NCBI RefSeq assembly: GCF_005930355.1
Contig: NZ_VDBO01000001.1
Location: 1,729,403 to 1,793,402, forward strand
Source of the DNA: Paenibacillus sinopodophylli
Lineage (GTDB): Bacteria; Bacillota; Bacilli; Paenibacillales; Paenibacillaceae
DNA length: 64,000 nucleotides
Reading direction: 5' to 3'
Below the pieces are notes generated by a model, which saw only the letters and a list, made by a program, of their open reading frames with translations, had not been told where the DNA came from and ran no database searches. The translations under genes and the position numbers were made by a program. Shown here in pieces: positions 17,631-26,819 of this stretch (position 1 is the stretch's first letter; every line of letters starts with the position of its first letter).

Positions 17631-19682
17631 TCACTTCACAACGACCCGCACTCTGCTTAAATTCGGTACCTGCGTATAGAAATCATTGTACCCACTCTTC
17701 CGATTCGATGCGGCTCGCAATACGACAAAATACGTGCCGGGTTTGGAGAATACGTATGTCTCATTCGCCTTGGCTTGCGATCTTTCTTCATTTAGATGAA
17801 GTAATTCCGCTTTTACCGAGAAGTCCGCCTTTTCTTCAAAATCCCACTCAGCAGTCACAATCTCCCCCGTATTCGGCGGGACTTCGATCGTTGCTTCGAA
17901 ATATACAGTCTCGCCAACTGAAACCTCTGCACGCACACTCCCATTAGCCATGAGATCTATTACAGGTTGAATGCCTTTGCGTTCCGCTGCGCTGACCGGG
18001 ACAACGACCTGCCCATCGACAACTTCATAGTTCGTGCTGGCTGGCGGCGCAATGCCCCGCTCCACCCAGTCGCTCAGATCCAACATCGCCTGATGCAACG
18101 CGGGTACATACGTTACGATGTGAAGCTCGTCGAGCGCGCCGTCCGAGCTGGTATCGGCATGCAAAGCGTGATCAACATACCAAAGTTTAAAGTGTTCATC
18201 CAAGCTCTCACCGAGATGTTCTTGCACTTTGCTGCGATACCAGTCCGCTTGCCAAGGGAATGCGCTCTCGTCCATGAGCGTCTGCACGACAATCATCTTT
18301 CCTTGAAACCGCCCGCTTTGAAGCGATCCGGCTCCTCCGAAAGCTACGGCTGGCCCAACCTGAAACGAACGCTGCGGATACAATGGCTCGCCGTTCTCAT
18401 CTCGGAATTGATCCCATACAGCATAGTCTCTGGACGGAACCTGATGCCGATGATAGGTTTGAATGGCGATATAATCCGAGTTGTCGAGCACGAGCTCGTC
18501 ACCCTCTTTAATAGCTTCCAGGCTTTGAACCGATGCGAAAAACCCAAACGCCGACCCGATCGTAACGACGTTTCCATTGATTCGTCCGAGTGGAATTTTC
18601 AGTCCAGCAGCCTCTCCGCTTACCACTCGAATGAACGCCCCATCGAGATAAGCTTCTGGTCCCGGCACCCTTTCCACTTTAAAGTAAGGAATGTTCTCTT
18701 CTGCTTCCGTAAGCATTTTCCAAGCCTCGTCTACGCCCATATTGTTTGCAGAAGAAGTTCCAGATGTCCCCTGCTTGCTCGGCCGCACAATCTCTGTTAT
18801 GACCGTCCTAAATTGAATACGGGCTTTCGATGCTGAGCTTTCGGGATCGGCGCCAAGATAGCCAGGAACGGACCAGAACTCTTCGAAATAGCCGGAATCC
18901 ATCTTCATCACAGCAGGCGTCAGAACCGTGAGGGCGCCGTCGCCAATCTCTTCGTAAGCAAACCATGCTTTGGGAGGAAAGCCCAACCTCGTCACTTCCT
19001 CAAGAGCTTGCCGCTCTTCCCCGTTCAAGCCAGCATACATGTCTCCGCTGCCCCCGGGTTCGATTGCATCGATAATACTAGGGAATTTGTGCTTAAGAAT
19101 TCTCATAGCGTGGACGCGAGCCGTAAACACGTTGGGAATCGCCATCGGCGTTCCGATCACAAAGGGAACGGCTCCATCCCATATACCGGTCGTATTTTCC
19201 AAGAAGCTCATCGTCTTGAATCCGCCGCCGCTCCCTCCATAAATGTAACCGTACGGACGATGTGATCCGAATAGCTCCACCGCTTTCACCCGCGAATATA
19301 GCGCTACCGCAGCGCTTGCCCGATAGACGAGTGTAACGTCGGAAGACGCGCCTCCCATATTGGTTTCTACCAGATAAGAGCCGCTGGTTATGGCAAAGCC
19401 AATTTTGTTGTCGATGCCCTCAATCTGGAATTGGGCCGCGTTCTCGCTCCCTTGCACAGGGTAGACCGACTGAAAGAAACGTCCTTTATAGTTCTCTTCG
19501 AGCGGAAAATAAAACGAAAACCTTGTCTCGGTGCCCGTAAATCCGCCATGAACATACCGATGACGCACAGGCTCCTCTCTCCACTCGTCAATATCTACAT
19601 AAGGGTTCTGAAATTGCGGGTCCTGTTGACCATCATATAACGTATTTTCATTATTTGTTTGATGCATATCGTGAGTCGACAT
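17631..19682 (-). CDS. Putative large alpha/beta hydrolase (tannase-like) with C-terminal PKD-like domain
   Basis: 683 residues, no signal peptide. A nucleophile elbow YIYGGSGGGF (Ser about 151) followed by ENTTGIWDGAVPF resembles the tannase/feruloyl esterase arrangement, and a later LWYVDHALHADTSSDG (about 503-518) offers acid and His candidates. Residues about 570-683 form a PKD/Ig-like domain (EAEWDFEE-type, SKPGTYFVVLRA). Start has AAGGAG and its ATG shares one base with the stop of the upstream transporter gene, so the two are translationally coupled. It probably acts on an imported plant ester or glycoside. I know no characterised member of this exact architecture; function is inferred. 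Confidence 0.6.
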   Translation of the reverse strand: MSTHDMHQTNNENTLYDGQQDPQFQNPYVDIDEWREEPVRHRYVHGGFTGTETRFSFYFPLEENYKGRFFQSVYPVQGSENAAQFQIEGIDNKIGFAITSGSYLVETNMGGASSDVTLVYRASAAVALYSRVKAVELFGSHRPYGYIYGGSGGGFKTMSFLENTTGIWDGAVPFVIGTPMAIPNVFTARVHAMRILKHKFPSIIDAIEPGGSGDMYAGLNGEERQALEEVTRLGFPPKAWFAYEEIGDGALTVLTPAVMKMDSGYFEEFWSVPGYLGADPESSASKARIQFRTVITEIVRPSKQGTSGTSSANNMGVDEAWKMLTEAEENIPYFKVERVPGPEAYLDGAFIRVVSGEAAGLKIPLGRINGNVVTIGSAFGFFASVQSLEAIKEGDELVLDNSDYIAIQTYHRHQVPSRDYAVWDQFRDENGEPLYPQRSFQVGPAVAFGGAGSLQSGRFQGKMIVVQTLMDESAFPWQADWYRSKVQEHLGESLDEHFKLWYVDHALHADTSSDGALDELHIVTYVPALHQAMLDLSDWVERGIAPPASTNYEVVDGQVVVPVSAAERKGIQPVIDLMANGSVRAEVSVGETVYFEATIEVPPNTGEIVTAEWDFEEKADFSVKAELLHLNEERSQAKANETYVFSKPGTYFVVLRAASNRKSGYNDFYTQVPNLSRVRVVVK

Positions 19683-21082
19683 TATTCATTTCTCCTTTTT
19701 TCTGCAAGTTCTTTTGATATTTGGGTCTGCTTTTCTTCCGTTAGATCGAACCAGATCATACAGATTGCGAATGCTCCGAATACAGCGGGCAGAACCCCAA
19801 TCAGTACTTTAAGTCCGAACAATGTTCCGTCGCTTTGCTCCACACCTGGCACGTATCCAATCACCGTCAGCGCGCCTGCTGCAATCGCTCCAGATAACGC
19901 CGTCGCAAAGGTTTGGATGAAGCCGTTGAACGAGCTCATAAACGCGTTTAAGTTCAACCCACTCTTCCATTCCGTGTAATCGATTGCCGCGGGCATCATC
20001 ACTCCCTGAGCCGGACTTGCGAATCCGCCAATGAGGCTGGTAACAACAGATACCGCAATAAGCAGCACAAGACCAGTCGTATCCGATGGGATAAATAAAA
20101 AGACCGGACATGTAACAAGATTGACGATTACGCCTGCAAGCACCGTATTTTTCAATCCGAAACGCCTAATTATCCTTTGACTGAAAGCTACGCCAACCAG
20201 CGTAGGAATCAAAACAACGATACCGATAATCGCCATCAAGCCTTCATTGTGGAAAAAATATTTGTAGAAATGAATCTGGACGCCGGAACGAATGCCGGAA
20301 GATATGGCGCTTGAGAACAAATAGACGTATAAAATGATTGCGTACTTGTTCGAGAACGTAGCAGCAAACATTTGTCTGAAAGAAGGTGTTTTTTTGTCTT
20401 TTTTTACAGCTACAAGATATCTTTCCTTCACTCGTACCGATTGAAAAACAGAAATCACAATCGTTACGACTGCTGCAGCTGCCATAAATACAGAAAACCC
20501 CTTCGCATCATCACCTCCGCCTAACGCTTTGTACAACGGCACCGTTCCAACCTGTACAATTAGCGCACCGAAGAGAATGAACAGGAAACCTAGCTGAGCG
20601 ATTGTGATCCTTTCTTCTATTCTCTTGGTCACGGCCGGTACCACAGCTTGGCTTGGAATCGTGATAATGGAAGCGAACAGACTATAAATCACATAGGTCA
20701 CGGCAGCATAAACCATTTTGCCTGGTTCATCTAGGTCTGGAACTGTAAAGGTTAGCCATCCCGAGATGGCGAAAGGAACGCCTAGAATGAGGAACCAAGG
20801 CGTGTATTTCCCCCATGGTGTAGTCATTTTATCCAGCATTGCACCAAAAATCGGGGCCAGAAGCGCATCCACAAACCGAGTAATAAGGAATAAGGCTGCA
20901 ATGAAGGCCGGGCTGACTTTCATAAAATCCGTGTAAAAAAACAATAAATACATTTGAATGATTTGGTAGTGAAACGTGTTCGGTGCGTTCCCGATTACTA
21001 GCGCAATCTTTTCGCTTAGTGTAAGCCTCGGCCTCTCGCCATCGTCGTTAACGCCTGGTCCCATTGCTTCTGTAGATGCCAT
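19682..21082 (-). CDS. GPH-family (MFS) sugar-cation symporter
   Basis: 466 residues, about 12 membrane helices. Family signs: the early FFYTDFMKVSPAFIAALFLITRFVDALLAPIFGAMLDKMTTPWGKYTPWFL, which is the glycoside-pentoside-hexuronide transporter motif region, and GGFASPAQGVMMPAAIDYTEWKSG in the second half. The start at 21082 follows GAGGGGGAG; upstream in-frame codons lie in the promoter of the divergent AraC gene. Coupled to the esterase gene by a TAATG overlap, so the pair likely takes up and processes one substrate, perhaps an esterified oligouronide or rhamnoside. Confidence 0.88.
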   Translation of the reverse strand: MASTEAMGPGVNDDGERPRLTLSEKIALVIGNAPNTFHYQIIQMYLLFFYTDFMKVSPAFIAALFLITRFVDALLAPIFGAMLDKMTTPWGKYTPWFLILGVPFAISGWLTFTVPDLDEPGKMVYAAVTYVIYSLFASIITIPSQAVVPAVTKRIEERITIAQLGFLFILFGALIVQVGTVPLYKALGGGDDAKGFSVFMAAAAVVTIVISVFQSVRVKERYLVAVKKDKKTPSFRQMFAATFSNKYAIILYVYLFSSAISSGIRSGVQIHFYKYFFHNEGLMAIIGIVVLIPTLVGVAFSQRIIRRFGLKNTVLAGVIVNLVTCPVFLFIPSDTTGLVLLIAVSVVTSLIGGFASPAQGVMMPAAIDYTEWKSGLNLNAFMSSFNGFIQTFATALSGAIAAGALTVIGYVPGVEQSDGTLFGLKVLIGVLPAVFGAFAICMIWFDLTEEKQTQISKELAEKRRNE

Positions 21083-21195
21083 AAAACTCCCCCTCAAGAT
21101 GCTTTCTTGTAAGCCTTTACATTGAATTATGGCACACGAATTTCGTAAAGTATGGTATGTTACGTATAATAATTGTACGAGAAGAGGATAAATGA

Positions 21196-22443
21196 ATGGA
21201 TTTCGCAAGCGATCTAACTGAGCTGGACTATTTATGTAAATGCGTTCATATAAGCTCGCAGCTGCCTGTTTTCTGCAAATGGCATGTCGACAATCATCAG
21301 GAACTCATCTGGAGCGTCGAGCTTTCCGCTCATCCAACCTTCACGGATATGGCTGATCTCTTCCGTACTGCCGCGGCGAAGGGAATAGAACTAAAGCACC
21401 CGATTATATTTGAGATCCATGATTTGGAACAGTTTGCCGTAGTGCCAGTCATTCGCAACGGGCAATGTATAGCTGTCGTCGTCATAGGACCGACTACCAG
21501 GTGGAATGCCAATGAATTGAACAGTGCCTGGTTGATTGAGCACAGTATCCCGGTCCAAGATAGGGAGAAATGGGTGGATTACATCGAGAGGCTGCCGCTT
21601 ATCGATCACTTTCGTTTCCTTCATATTTGCGTATTGGCCAATTGGATCGTGAACCATGAGGCACTTGACATTACGGACGTTCTCCAATCGACGATGCAAT
21701 TCAGATTAGCTGCTCAACAGCAGGAAAAGGAACTGGAGCTGGCAGATCGACGGGAGTATTCTATTTTCCATGACGGAATCGTTGGCGTAAATCAGATGCT
21801 TGAGCTTATTACACGTGGTGACAAAAACGAGTTAATGAAACAATTAGTAAAAGCAACTCGCGAGAACAACCATGTCGGAGTTCAGTCGAAACGGAGTCAT
21901 ATTCGCAGCGTCAAAAATCTTGCGATTTGTGGAATTGCCCTAAGCAGCCATGCAGCCATCCAAGGAGGCCTATATCAAGAACTAGCAATGACGTTATGCG
22001 ACCTGCATGTTCAGCATATCGAGGAACTGCACGAATTAGGCGCGATAGAAACAGCTGTTTTTACTGCGATTTCGGATTTTGCCGATCGGGTCAATCAATG
22101 CCGAAATAGCAACCATTCTAAACCGATCCAGAAGAGCAAAGAATATATTTATAATCATCTCTTCGAGGAATTAACCCTGCAGCTGCTCTCTGAGGTAGCT
22201 GGGCTTAACCCTCACTATTTGTCCCAGCTGTTCAAGAAGGAAACTGGTCTGACTCTGATGAGTTATATCCAGCGGGAACGAATCGAGGAGGCCAAGAAGC
22301 TGCTTGAACACTCAAACGACACGATTTCGAGAATCGGTGATCGGCTTACCTTTTACGATCAAGCCCATTTCGTAAAGGCGTTCAAAAAATACGCAGGAAT
22401 GACACCAAAGCAATACCGAAACCGTCAGCATTTAAACAGGTAA
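21196..22443 (+). CDS. AraC-family regulator with N-terminal sensory domain
   Basis: 415 residues. Residues about 10-130 form a PocR/PAS-like region (CKWHVDNHQELIWSVELSAHPTF, FAVVPVIRNGQCIAVVVIGP), a helical middle runs to about 300, and the double HTH ends in LTFYDQAHFVKAFKKYAGMTPKQYR. Start has GAGG eight bases upstream and a TATAAT at 21165-21170 as likely -10. Divergent from the GPH transporter-esterase operon, its probable target; the 113-base gap holds both promoters. Confidence 0.85.
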   Translation: MDFASDLTELDYLCKCVHISSQLPVFCKWHVDNHQELIWSVELSAHPTFTDMADLFRTAAAKGIELKHPIIFEIHDLEQFAVVPVIRNGQCIAVVVIGPTTRWNANELNSAWLIEHSIPVQDREKWVDYIERLPLIDHFRFLHICVLANWIVNHEALDITDVLQSTMQFRLAAQQQEKELELADRREYSIFHDGIVGVNQMLELITRGDKNELMKQLVKATRENNHVGVQSKRSHIRSVKNLAICGIALSSHAAIQGGLYQELAMTLCDLHVQHIEELHELGAIETAVFTAISDFADRVNQCRNSNHSKPIQKSKEYIYNHLFEELTLQLLSEVAGLNPHYLSQLFKKETGLTLMSYIQRERIEEAKKLLEHSNDTISRIGDRLTFYDQAHFVKAFKKYAGMTPKQYRNRQHLNR

Positions 22444-22491
22444 GAGAGACGGCTTCTTCTTTCCCGTAACGAGAGGCGTCTTCATATGGCA

Positions 22492-22522
22492 AACCAGCCC
22501 TGCGCTACGCACAGGGCTGGTT
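22492..22522. terminator. Hairpin terminator between convergent genes
   Basis: Perfect 11-bp stem AACCAGCCCTG / CAGGGCTGGTT with a 9-base loop, between the AraC gene and the convergent GH105 gene. Confidence 0.65.
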
Positions 22523-22613
22523 CTAATAGTCCTATTAGAGGTTTACATAAACAGGAATATTCGCGTTAAGCACACTGAATGTGACTATCAGCATCATACA
22601 CGCAGTCTTGTCT

Positions 22614-23666
22614 TCAAGACTCGTCCTGCTCTTTATTAATATCATCTATAGCTGAGGCTAAGAAAGCAAGTGCAAGTCCCTGCCCCCAACCTTGAGCCCA
22701 CTTTCGGTCGATGCCAAGATAACCGGCAATATCGTTCATAACCGCAGTTCCTCCCGACACATTCCTTACGCGGCCGTTGTCTGCGATGTTCCCTAGCAAG
22801 CCATCAAGCGCTTTCTGCACATGCTTCCCGTGCAGCGGGTTTCCTTGCGTAATCATAGCTGCCGCGATACCCGCCGTAGCCGACACTTCGCCGTAAGCCT
22901 CCGGATAATCAAGCACGGTACCCCAGAGGCCATCTTCCTTCTGCAGCTTCTTGATTGCGGCAAGCTGATCGCGCAAGGAACTCCATATATGCATCATAGG
23001 AGGGTATAGATAAGCTTCCGGCAATATTCGAGCCGCTCTAGACATCGTATAGGCTGCCCATGCGTTAGCCCGCGCCCAATACATGCCGGACATATGATCC
23101 TTCTTGATATGGTTGTAGCCATGGTACCACAAAGCGTCATTCTCATCCTGCAAATAATTGATATGCCACAAAAATTGATGCAGCGCGTCTTCTACAAGAT
23201 GTTTTTTATCGAACATAATGCCTGTACGCAGCATGAAATAAGCCGCCATAAACAACGTATCTGCCCAGCACTGCTCGGGGAAATCGTTGTTGGCTGACAC
23301 CGTATGCTGAAGCACCCGATCGCCGAAACGCAGTGCTTTATTCTCCAAATAATCAATCTTGCTGAAAATAAGCTCCGCATACCGCTCGTCCTTCGTCTGC
23401 TCGTACAAAGTGAGCAGCATATGCCCCATTGCGCACGTATTTACTGTCCAGACAGGCAATCCCGCTTCAATATATTCGTCCACCCACGCGATCATGCGAT
23501 CCAAGTAGGCTTGCTCTCCCGTCACTTCGTAAGCCCGACTAACGCCGTAGTATGCCACTCCGCCCGGCCAATCCCAAGTCAGATCCATGCCGAATGTGTA
23601 CTCCGCCACACGTCCGACGACTTGCTTCAATTCGCTCTCTTTTGCGCTAATTTTCAACTTGATCAT
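22614..23666 (-). CDS. Unsaturated rhamnogalacturonyl hydrolase, GH105 family
   Basis: 350 residues, (alpha/alpha)6 barrel. GH105 enzymes (YteR, YesR) cleave the unsaturated uronic acid from products of rhamnogalacturonan lyases in the cytoplasm. Visible motifs: DLTWDWPGGVAYYGVSRAYE at about 28-47, the probable catalytic Asp 136 in EQCWADTLFM, YHGYNH, MYWARANAWAAYTMSR and WGQGLALAFLAS near the end. At the start, GAGAGG abuts the ATG at 23666; a TTG three codons on (23657) has better spacing and may be the true start. Divergent from the AraC gene at 23857. Confidence 0.88.
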   Translation of the reverse strand: MIKLKISAKESELKQVVGRVAEYTFGMDLTWDWPGGVAYYGVSRAYEVTGEQAYLDRMIAWVDEYIEAGLPVWTVNTCAMGHMLLTLYEQTKDERYAELIFSKIDYLENKALRFGDRVLQHTVSANNDFPEQCWADTLFMAAYFMLRTGIMFDKKHLVEDALHQFLWHINYLQDENDALWYHGYNHIKKDHMSGMYWARANAWAAYTMSRAARILPEAYLYPPMMHIWSSLRDQLAAIKKLQKEDGLWGTVLDYPEAYGEVSATAGIAAAMITQGNPLHGKHVQKALDGLLGNIADNGRVRNVSGGTAVMNDIAGYLGIDRKWAQGWGQGLALAFLASAIDDINKEQDES

Positions 23667-23856
23667 CCTCTCTTAGATAGACCCGAATCGGGACCCTAAT
23701 CCCGCCATATAAAATTTCAGCATAATCACGTTAATCCACTTGTCACTCCATGATTTGTATGATAAAACCGCAGTATACTCTTTCATTGTAATACTTAATT
23801 TTATAAGGTCCTATATAAAAAAACAGAAAATACATATAAGAATATGGAGGTTTATT

Positions 23857-24693
23857 ATGAAAAAACGTATCGTTCCGCCTTCACCCGCGGAATTGCTGCC
23901 ATTGCAGCTTGAATCAATTGGAGTCAGTCCTAAACAAGAAATGATGGATCGCCCAAATGGCTACCCCTATTTCCACTGGCTTCAAACGCTGGCAGGCGAA
24001 GGAGAGCTATCGACGAATGGACAAGTGTGGAAAATGACGGCATGCACGGGAGTATTGCTAACGACGGGAACTCCTCATCGTTACGAAGCAAAAAATGGCT
24101 ATTGGCATACAGGATTTATTACATTTCATGGGAGCATGGCAGCGAGCTTCGTCCAATCCTTCGGTTGGAACATAGCGGAGCGATTCCAATGGGAATCTGG
24201 CAATGACCAAATCTCAAAGTTATTAGTTGATATGCTAGCGACCGCCGAATCTGGAGGCGACCCATCGGGATGGCAATTTTCATCGGATTTGTACAAATTC
24301 CTTACGCTGCTGCGAACCGATGCCAGAACGGACAACCGGCCATCCATTACGAAACGGCTGGAGCGTGTTCAACTGCTGCTGGACTGGCTCGAGGAGGAGT
24401 TCGCTGATCCCGGAATTGGGCTTATAGAAATGGCCGCCAAGCTTCATATCGGTGAGAGGCAGCTGAACGAAAAGTTTAGGGAGCTGTTTGGCCAGACGGC
24501 CTATGCTTATTTAATTCAATTGCGGATTCGTAAAGCGAAGGAATGGCTTCCTTCCCGGCCAGACTGGACGGTACGCCGAATTGGCGAAGCAGTCGGCTTC
24601 CGCGATGCGAGCCATTTCGTAGCTACATTCAGGCGAAAGGAAGGCATAACACCAGAAACGTACCGAAGGCTGCACGGCACGGGGACAAATTAA
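23857..24693 (+). CDS. AraC-family regulator beside GH105
   Basis: 278 residues from the ATG with TGGAGG six bases upstream; a longer reading from 23740 has no ribosome site. Cupin-like N-terminal part (WLQTLAGEGELSTNGQVW, GTPHRYEAKNGYWHTGFITFHG) and C-terminal double HTH (MAAKLHIGERQLNEKFRELFG, VGFRDASHFVATFRRKEGITPETYR). Probable regulator of the GH105 gene. Confidence 0.85.
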   Translation: MKKRIVPPSPAELLPLQLESIGVSPKQEMMDRPNGYPYFHWLQTLAGEGELSTNGQVWKMTACTGVLLTTGTPHRYEAKNGYWHTGFITFHGSMAASFVQSFGWNIAERFQWESGNDQISKLLVDMLATAESGGDPSGWQFSSDLYKFLTLLRTDARTDNRPSITKRLERVQLLLDWLEEEFADPGIGLIEMAAKLHIGERQLNEKFRELFGQTAYAYLIQLRIRKAKEWLPSRPDWTVRRIGEAVGFRDASHFVATFRRKEGITPETYRRLHGTGTN

Positions 24694-24705
24694 GGCATGT
24701 AGTAA

Positions 24706-24743
24706 AAAGACGACCTCCTTCACTTAAGAAGGAAGTCGTCTTT
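24706..24743. terminator. Bidirectional terminator hairpin
   Basis: 16-base arms AAAGACGACCTCCTTC / GAAGGAAGTCGTCTTT with one mismatch and a 6-base loop, T-run on the plus side and, for the minus strand, TTTTT after the A-run arm. Serves both the AraC gene and the convergent acyltransferase gene. Confidence 0.8.
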
Positions 24744-24748
24744 CACCA

Positions 24749-25552
24749 TTACAGTATGATACCAAATCCACTTCCGAGTGGATGACCAGCTACCAGATAG
24801 GCTTTCGCGCTGCGCTGCAAGCTTGTTAACTCATCATATTCGGAGGGATTGGCATTTACCTTGTTGAATATTCTTTGCTCGGCTTCCTTTGATTCTAGAT
24901 CTACATCATAAATATTGAACAATGTTTGAAATTGCAAAATATTTGAAGTAGCGCTTAAGACCTCGGTCAGCTTTGGGTAAAGCAGCCATGAATGACAAAC
25001 ATAAACCGGAGTTACCCCTCTGAAAAAAGCTCGCGCAAGCTCTAACGATTTCTCTACGCCTTGAGGCGTTAACGGCTCTCCAGACGGGATATGCACATTA
25101 CATACGATTTGGTTTTTAACTATTTTGCGGCCATTTACTACTAATTCACGGTCAAAGGCAATAGGCTGGAATTGCAGTCTTCCGAGTCGGAACAACCGAA
25201 GCTGTACATGCTCCTGCAGCCAGTTATATTCCTCGATGCCGTATTCACCATACTCACGCACACAAACCGTACACCAAATGTGAATGTCAGAGAAGGTGTC
25301 ATAGTAGACTTCATCGCTGATCCCTCGAATTCGGTATTCCGCATAGGCATCTACCCCAAACCGGACTAATAAATAAAGTAATAATTTTCGATAGCTCACC
25401 GTTTGCTTAACACTTTCAAAGAAGGATCCATAGTCCACATAAAAATGTTGTTTATGTGCTTCATACGTTTCATCCTCCATATGATATGCATACACTTGCT
25501 GCGCAGCAGCAGGTTCAAGCTTAATACCTTCGCAAAACAATTTGATATCCAA
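24749..25552 (-). CDS. Acyltransferase-domain protein (DUF5596-like)
   Basis: 267 residues starting at a TTG (25552) with only a weak GGGG-type ribosome site. The pattern of residues (YFDTFSDIHIWC-like YYDTFSDIHIWCTVC, EYNWLQEHVQLRLFRLGRLQFQP, VNVHIPSGEPLTPQGVEKSL, HSWLLYPKL) matches a Bacillota family annotated as acyltransferase-domain or DUF5596, related to GNAT folds. Biochemical role unknown. Ends six bases from the convergent terminator. Confidence 0.65.
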   Translation of the reverse strand: MDIKLFCEGIKLEPAAAQQVYAYHMEDETYEAHKQHFYVDYGSFFESVKQTVSYRKLLLYLLVRFGVDAYAEYRIRGISDEVYYDTFSDIHIWCTVCVREYGEYGIEEYNWLQEHVQLRLFRLGRLQFQPIAFDRELVVNGRKIVKNQIVCNVHIPSGEPLTPQGVEKSLELARAFFRGVTPVYVCHSWLLYPKLTEVLSATSNILQFQTLFNIYDVDLESKEAEQRIFNKVNANPSEYDELTSLQRSAKAYLVAGHPLGSGFGIIL

Positions 25553-25736
25553 TCAAAACACGCCCCATTTCTTCAATGTACAGCAAATGCCTTGCAATAC
25601 TTGCAACATCAAATTAGAAATTACAGTGACCTTGGTAGGATACAATAACCAGTACAATTTCAGCAAGGTTTTTAAAGTTGTAACGGGGCTAACAAGACCG
25701 ATTCTAAAAACTCGAGTTCAGATAATCGTAGCTGAG
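25553..25736 (+). other. Gap with possible AraC-type HTH relic
   Basis: Around 25635-25690 the plus strand encodes VGYNNQYNFSKVFKVVTGLT, which resembles the second HTH and tail of AraC regulators (usual VGYxxxxyFsrvFKrxxGxtP). No start, upstream domain or complete frame accompanies it, so at most it is the end of a deleted regulator. Confidence 0.35.
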
Positions 25737-25773
25737 TTGACACAAACGAATACATCGGTATACAATTGTATAC
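25737..25773 (+). promoter_or_regulatory. Promoter overlapping a perfect palindromic operator
   Basis: TTGACA at 25737-25742 is followed after 16 or 18 bases by TATACA or TACAAT. The -10 region is inside the perfect 16-bp palindrome GTATACAATTGTATAC (25758-25773). Such palindromes are typical of GntR-, MarR- or TetR-type repressors. No such regulator lies next to it. It drives the small gene at 25845. Confidence 0.6.
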
Positions 25774-25844
25774 ACCGACACTAAATAAAAGTATGATGCA
25801 TGATTAGAAATATACCCTAACAAAGAAAACGGAGGTTTATTGCA

Positions 25845-26201
25845 ATGAGACATGAAGAGCATCCAGGACATCGAAAACATGGCAGACATCACGAGGGACA
25901 TGGCGGCCGGGGATCTAGGCATACAGGAGCACAAACATTTCGACGGGGGCGCGCGCTTGAATTTTTGCAAAGGTTAGACGTGAAGCGCACAACGCTTATC
26001 GAACAGCTGGAACAGCCTGAGCTGAAGACGATCCATCAGGTAATAGCTGGAGAATTGAAAGCAATTGAAATGGTTCGGAACGAGTTTATTGATCTATTCG
26101 GTCTTCATGATGACCAAAAGGACGGCATAAACGAGCTCGCAAAGAACGGGTTCGCACATGATCAACATGTACCTGACACCGTATCTGGGGAAAACGAATA
26201 A
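25845..26201 (+). CDS. Small His-rich conserved protein of unknown function
   Basis: 118 residues. The first 35 are rich in His, Gly and Arg (HEEHPGHRKHGRHHEGHGG), which could bind metal; the rest is a helical core (FRRGRALEFLQRLDVKRTTL, GELKAIEMVRNEFIDLFGLH). I believe similar proteins occur in other Paenibacillus but know no function. GGAGG precedes the ATG by nine bases. The operator-like palindrome upstream suggests inducible expression. Confidence 0.65.
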   Translation: MRHEEHPGHRKHGRHHEGHGGRGSRHTGAQTFRRGRALEFLQRLDVKRTTLIEQLEQPELKTIHQVIAGELKAIEMVRNEFIDLFGLHDDQKDGINELAKNGFAHDQHVPDTVSGENE

Positions 26202-26270
26202 TACCCCACTAGACACAACCCAGCAGAACATTATTTTTAAAAATTCAAAACCACAAGGAGGCGCTCTCAT

Positions 26271-26756
26271 TTGGATATTATAGAAATCATCAACTCTCGT
26301 CGTAATACAAAAAGTTTCAAATCAGATACTGTACAGAAGGAACTAATCAATAAGTGGCTGCAAGCTGGTACAATGGCTCCTAATCATAAAATGACTGAGC
26401 CGTGGGAAGTGTATTGGGTTGGTGAGGCTACCAGAACAAAGCTAAATCACAAAACGAACTTCTTCAATGCTCCTATCGTACTTGCCATTCTCTCCAAACA
26501 CGGAGCCAATGAAATTGAAACAACAGAAAACACAGTAGCCACCGCTTGCTTTGTACAAAACTTTAACTTAGCTGCGTGGGCAGACGGCGTTGGAACCTTC
26601 TGGTCATCTCTGGCAGTTGCTCCGAAAATCCGTGAAATACTTGCTGTTCCAGAAGGCTATGATGTTATCGGGGTATTTGGTGTTGGTTATCCAGAAGAAG
26701 TAAATCCGCCGAGAGAGCGTACAGCTATCCTAGAAAAAATGAAATACCTTCCGTAA
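26271..26756 (+). CDS. Nitroreductase-family protein
   Basis: 161 residues from a TTG with AGGAGG nine bases upstream. FMN-dependent NAD(P)H oxidoreductase fold: N-terminal INSRRNTKSFKSDTV and APNHKMTEPWEVYWV (phosphate/FMN contacts), TACFVQNFNLAAWADGVGTFW, and C-terminal VIGVFGVGYPEE. It is short, as for the YdjA-like branch, which works as a homodimer. Substrate unknown. Possibly co-transcribed with the His-rich gene 69 bases upstream. Confidence 0.85.
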   Translation: MDIIEIINSRRNTKSFKSDTVQKELINKWLQAGTMAPNHKMTEPWEVYWVGEATRTKLNHKTNFFNAPIVLAILSKHGANEIETTENTVATACFVQNFNLAAWADGVGTFWSSLAVAPKIREILAVPEGYDVIGVFGVGYPEEVNPPRERTAILEKMKYLP

Positions 26757-26757
26757 C

Positions 26758-26802
26758 ATGAAAAAGGTCAGATACACATATCGTGTACCTGACCTTTTTC
26801 AT
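26758..26802. terminator. Long bidirectional terminator
   Basis: Stem ATGAAAAAGGTCAG / CTGACCTTTTTCAT extended inward by TACAC/GTGTA, five-base loop. It serves the nitroreductase gene and the convergent stalk-domain gene. Confidence 0.85.
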
Positions 26803-26819
26803 ACTGCATTCTTCTATTG

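Noticed and set aside
17967..18836. A 289-codon open frame on the plus strand
   Set aside because: Antisense to the esterase gene, with composition typical of a shadow frame (Arg/His/Cys-rich, no domain).
25590..25700. A complete AraC gene in the gap before the His-rich gene
   Set aside because: Only about 20 residues resemble an AraC tail and no start or N-terminal domain is present; listed only as a possible relic.
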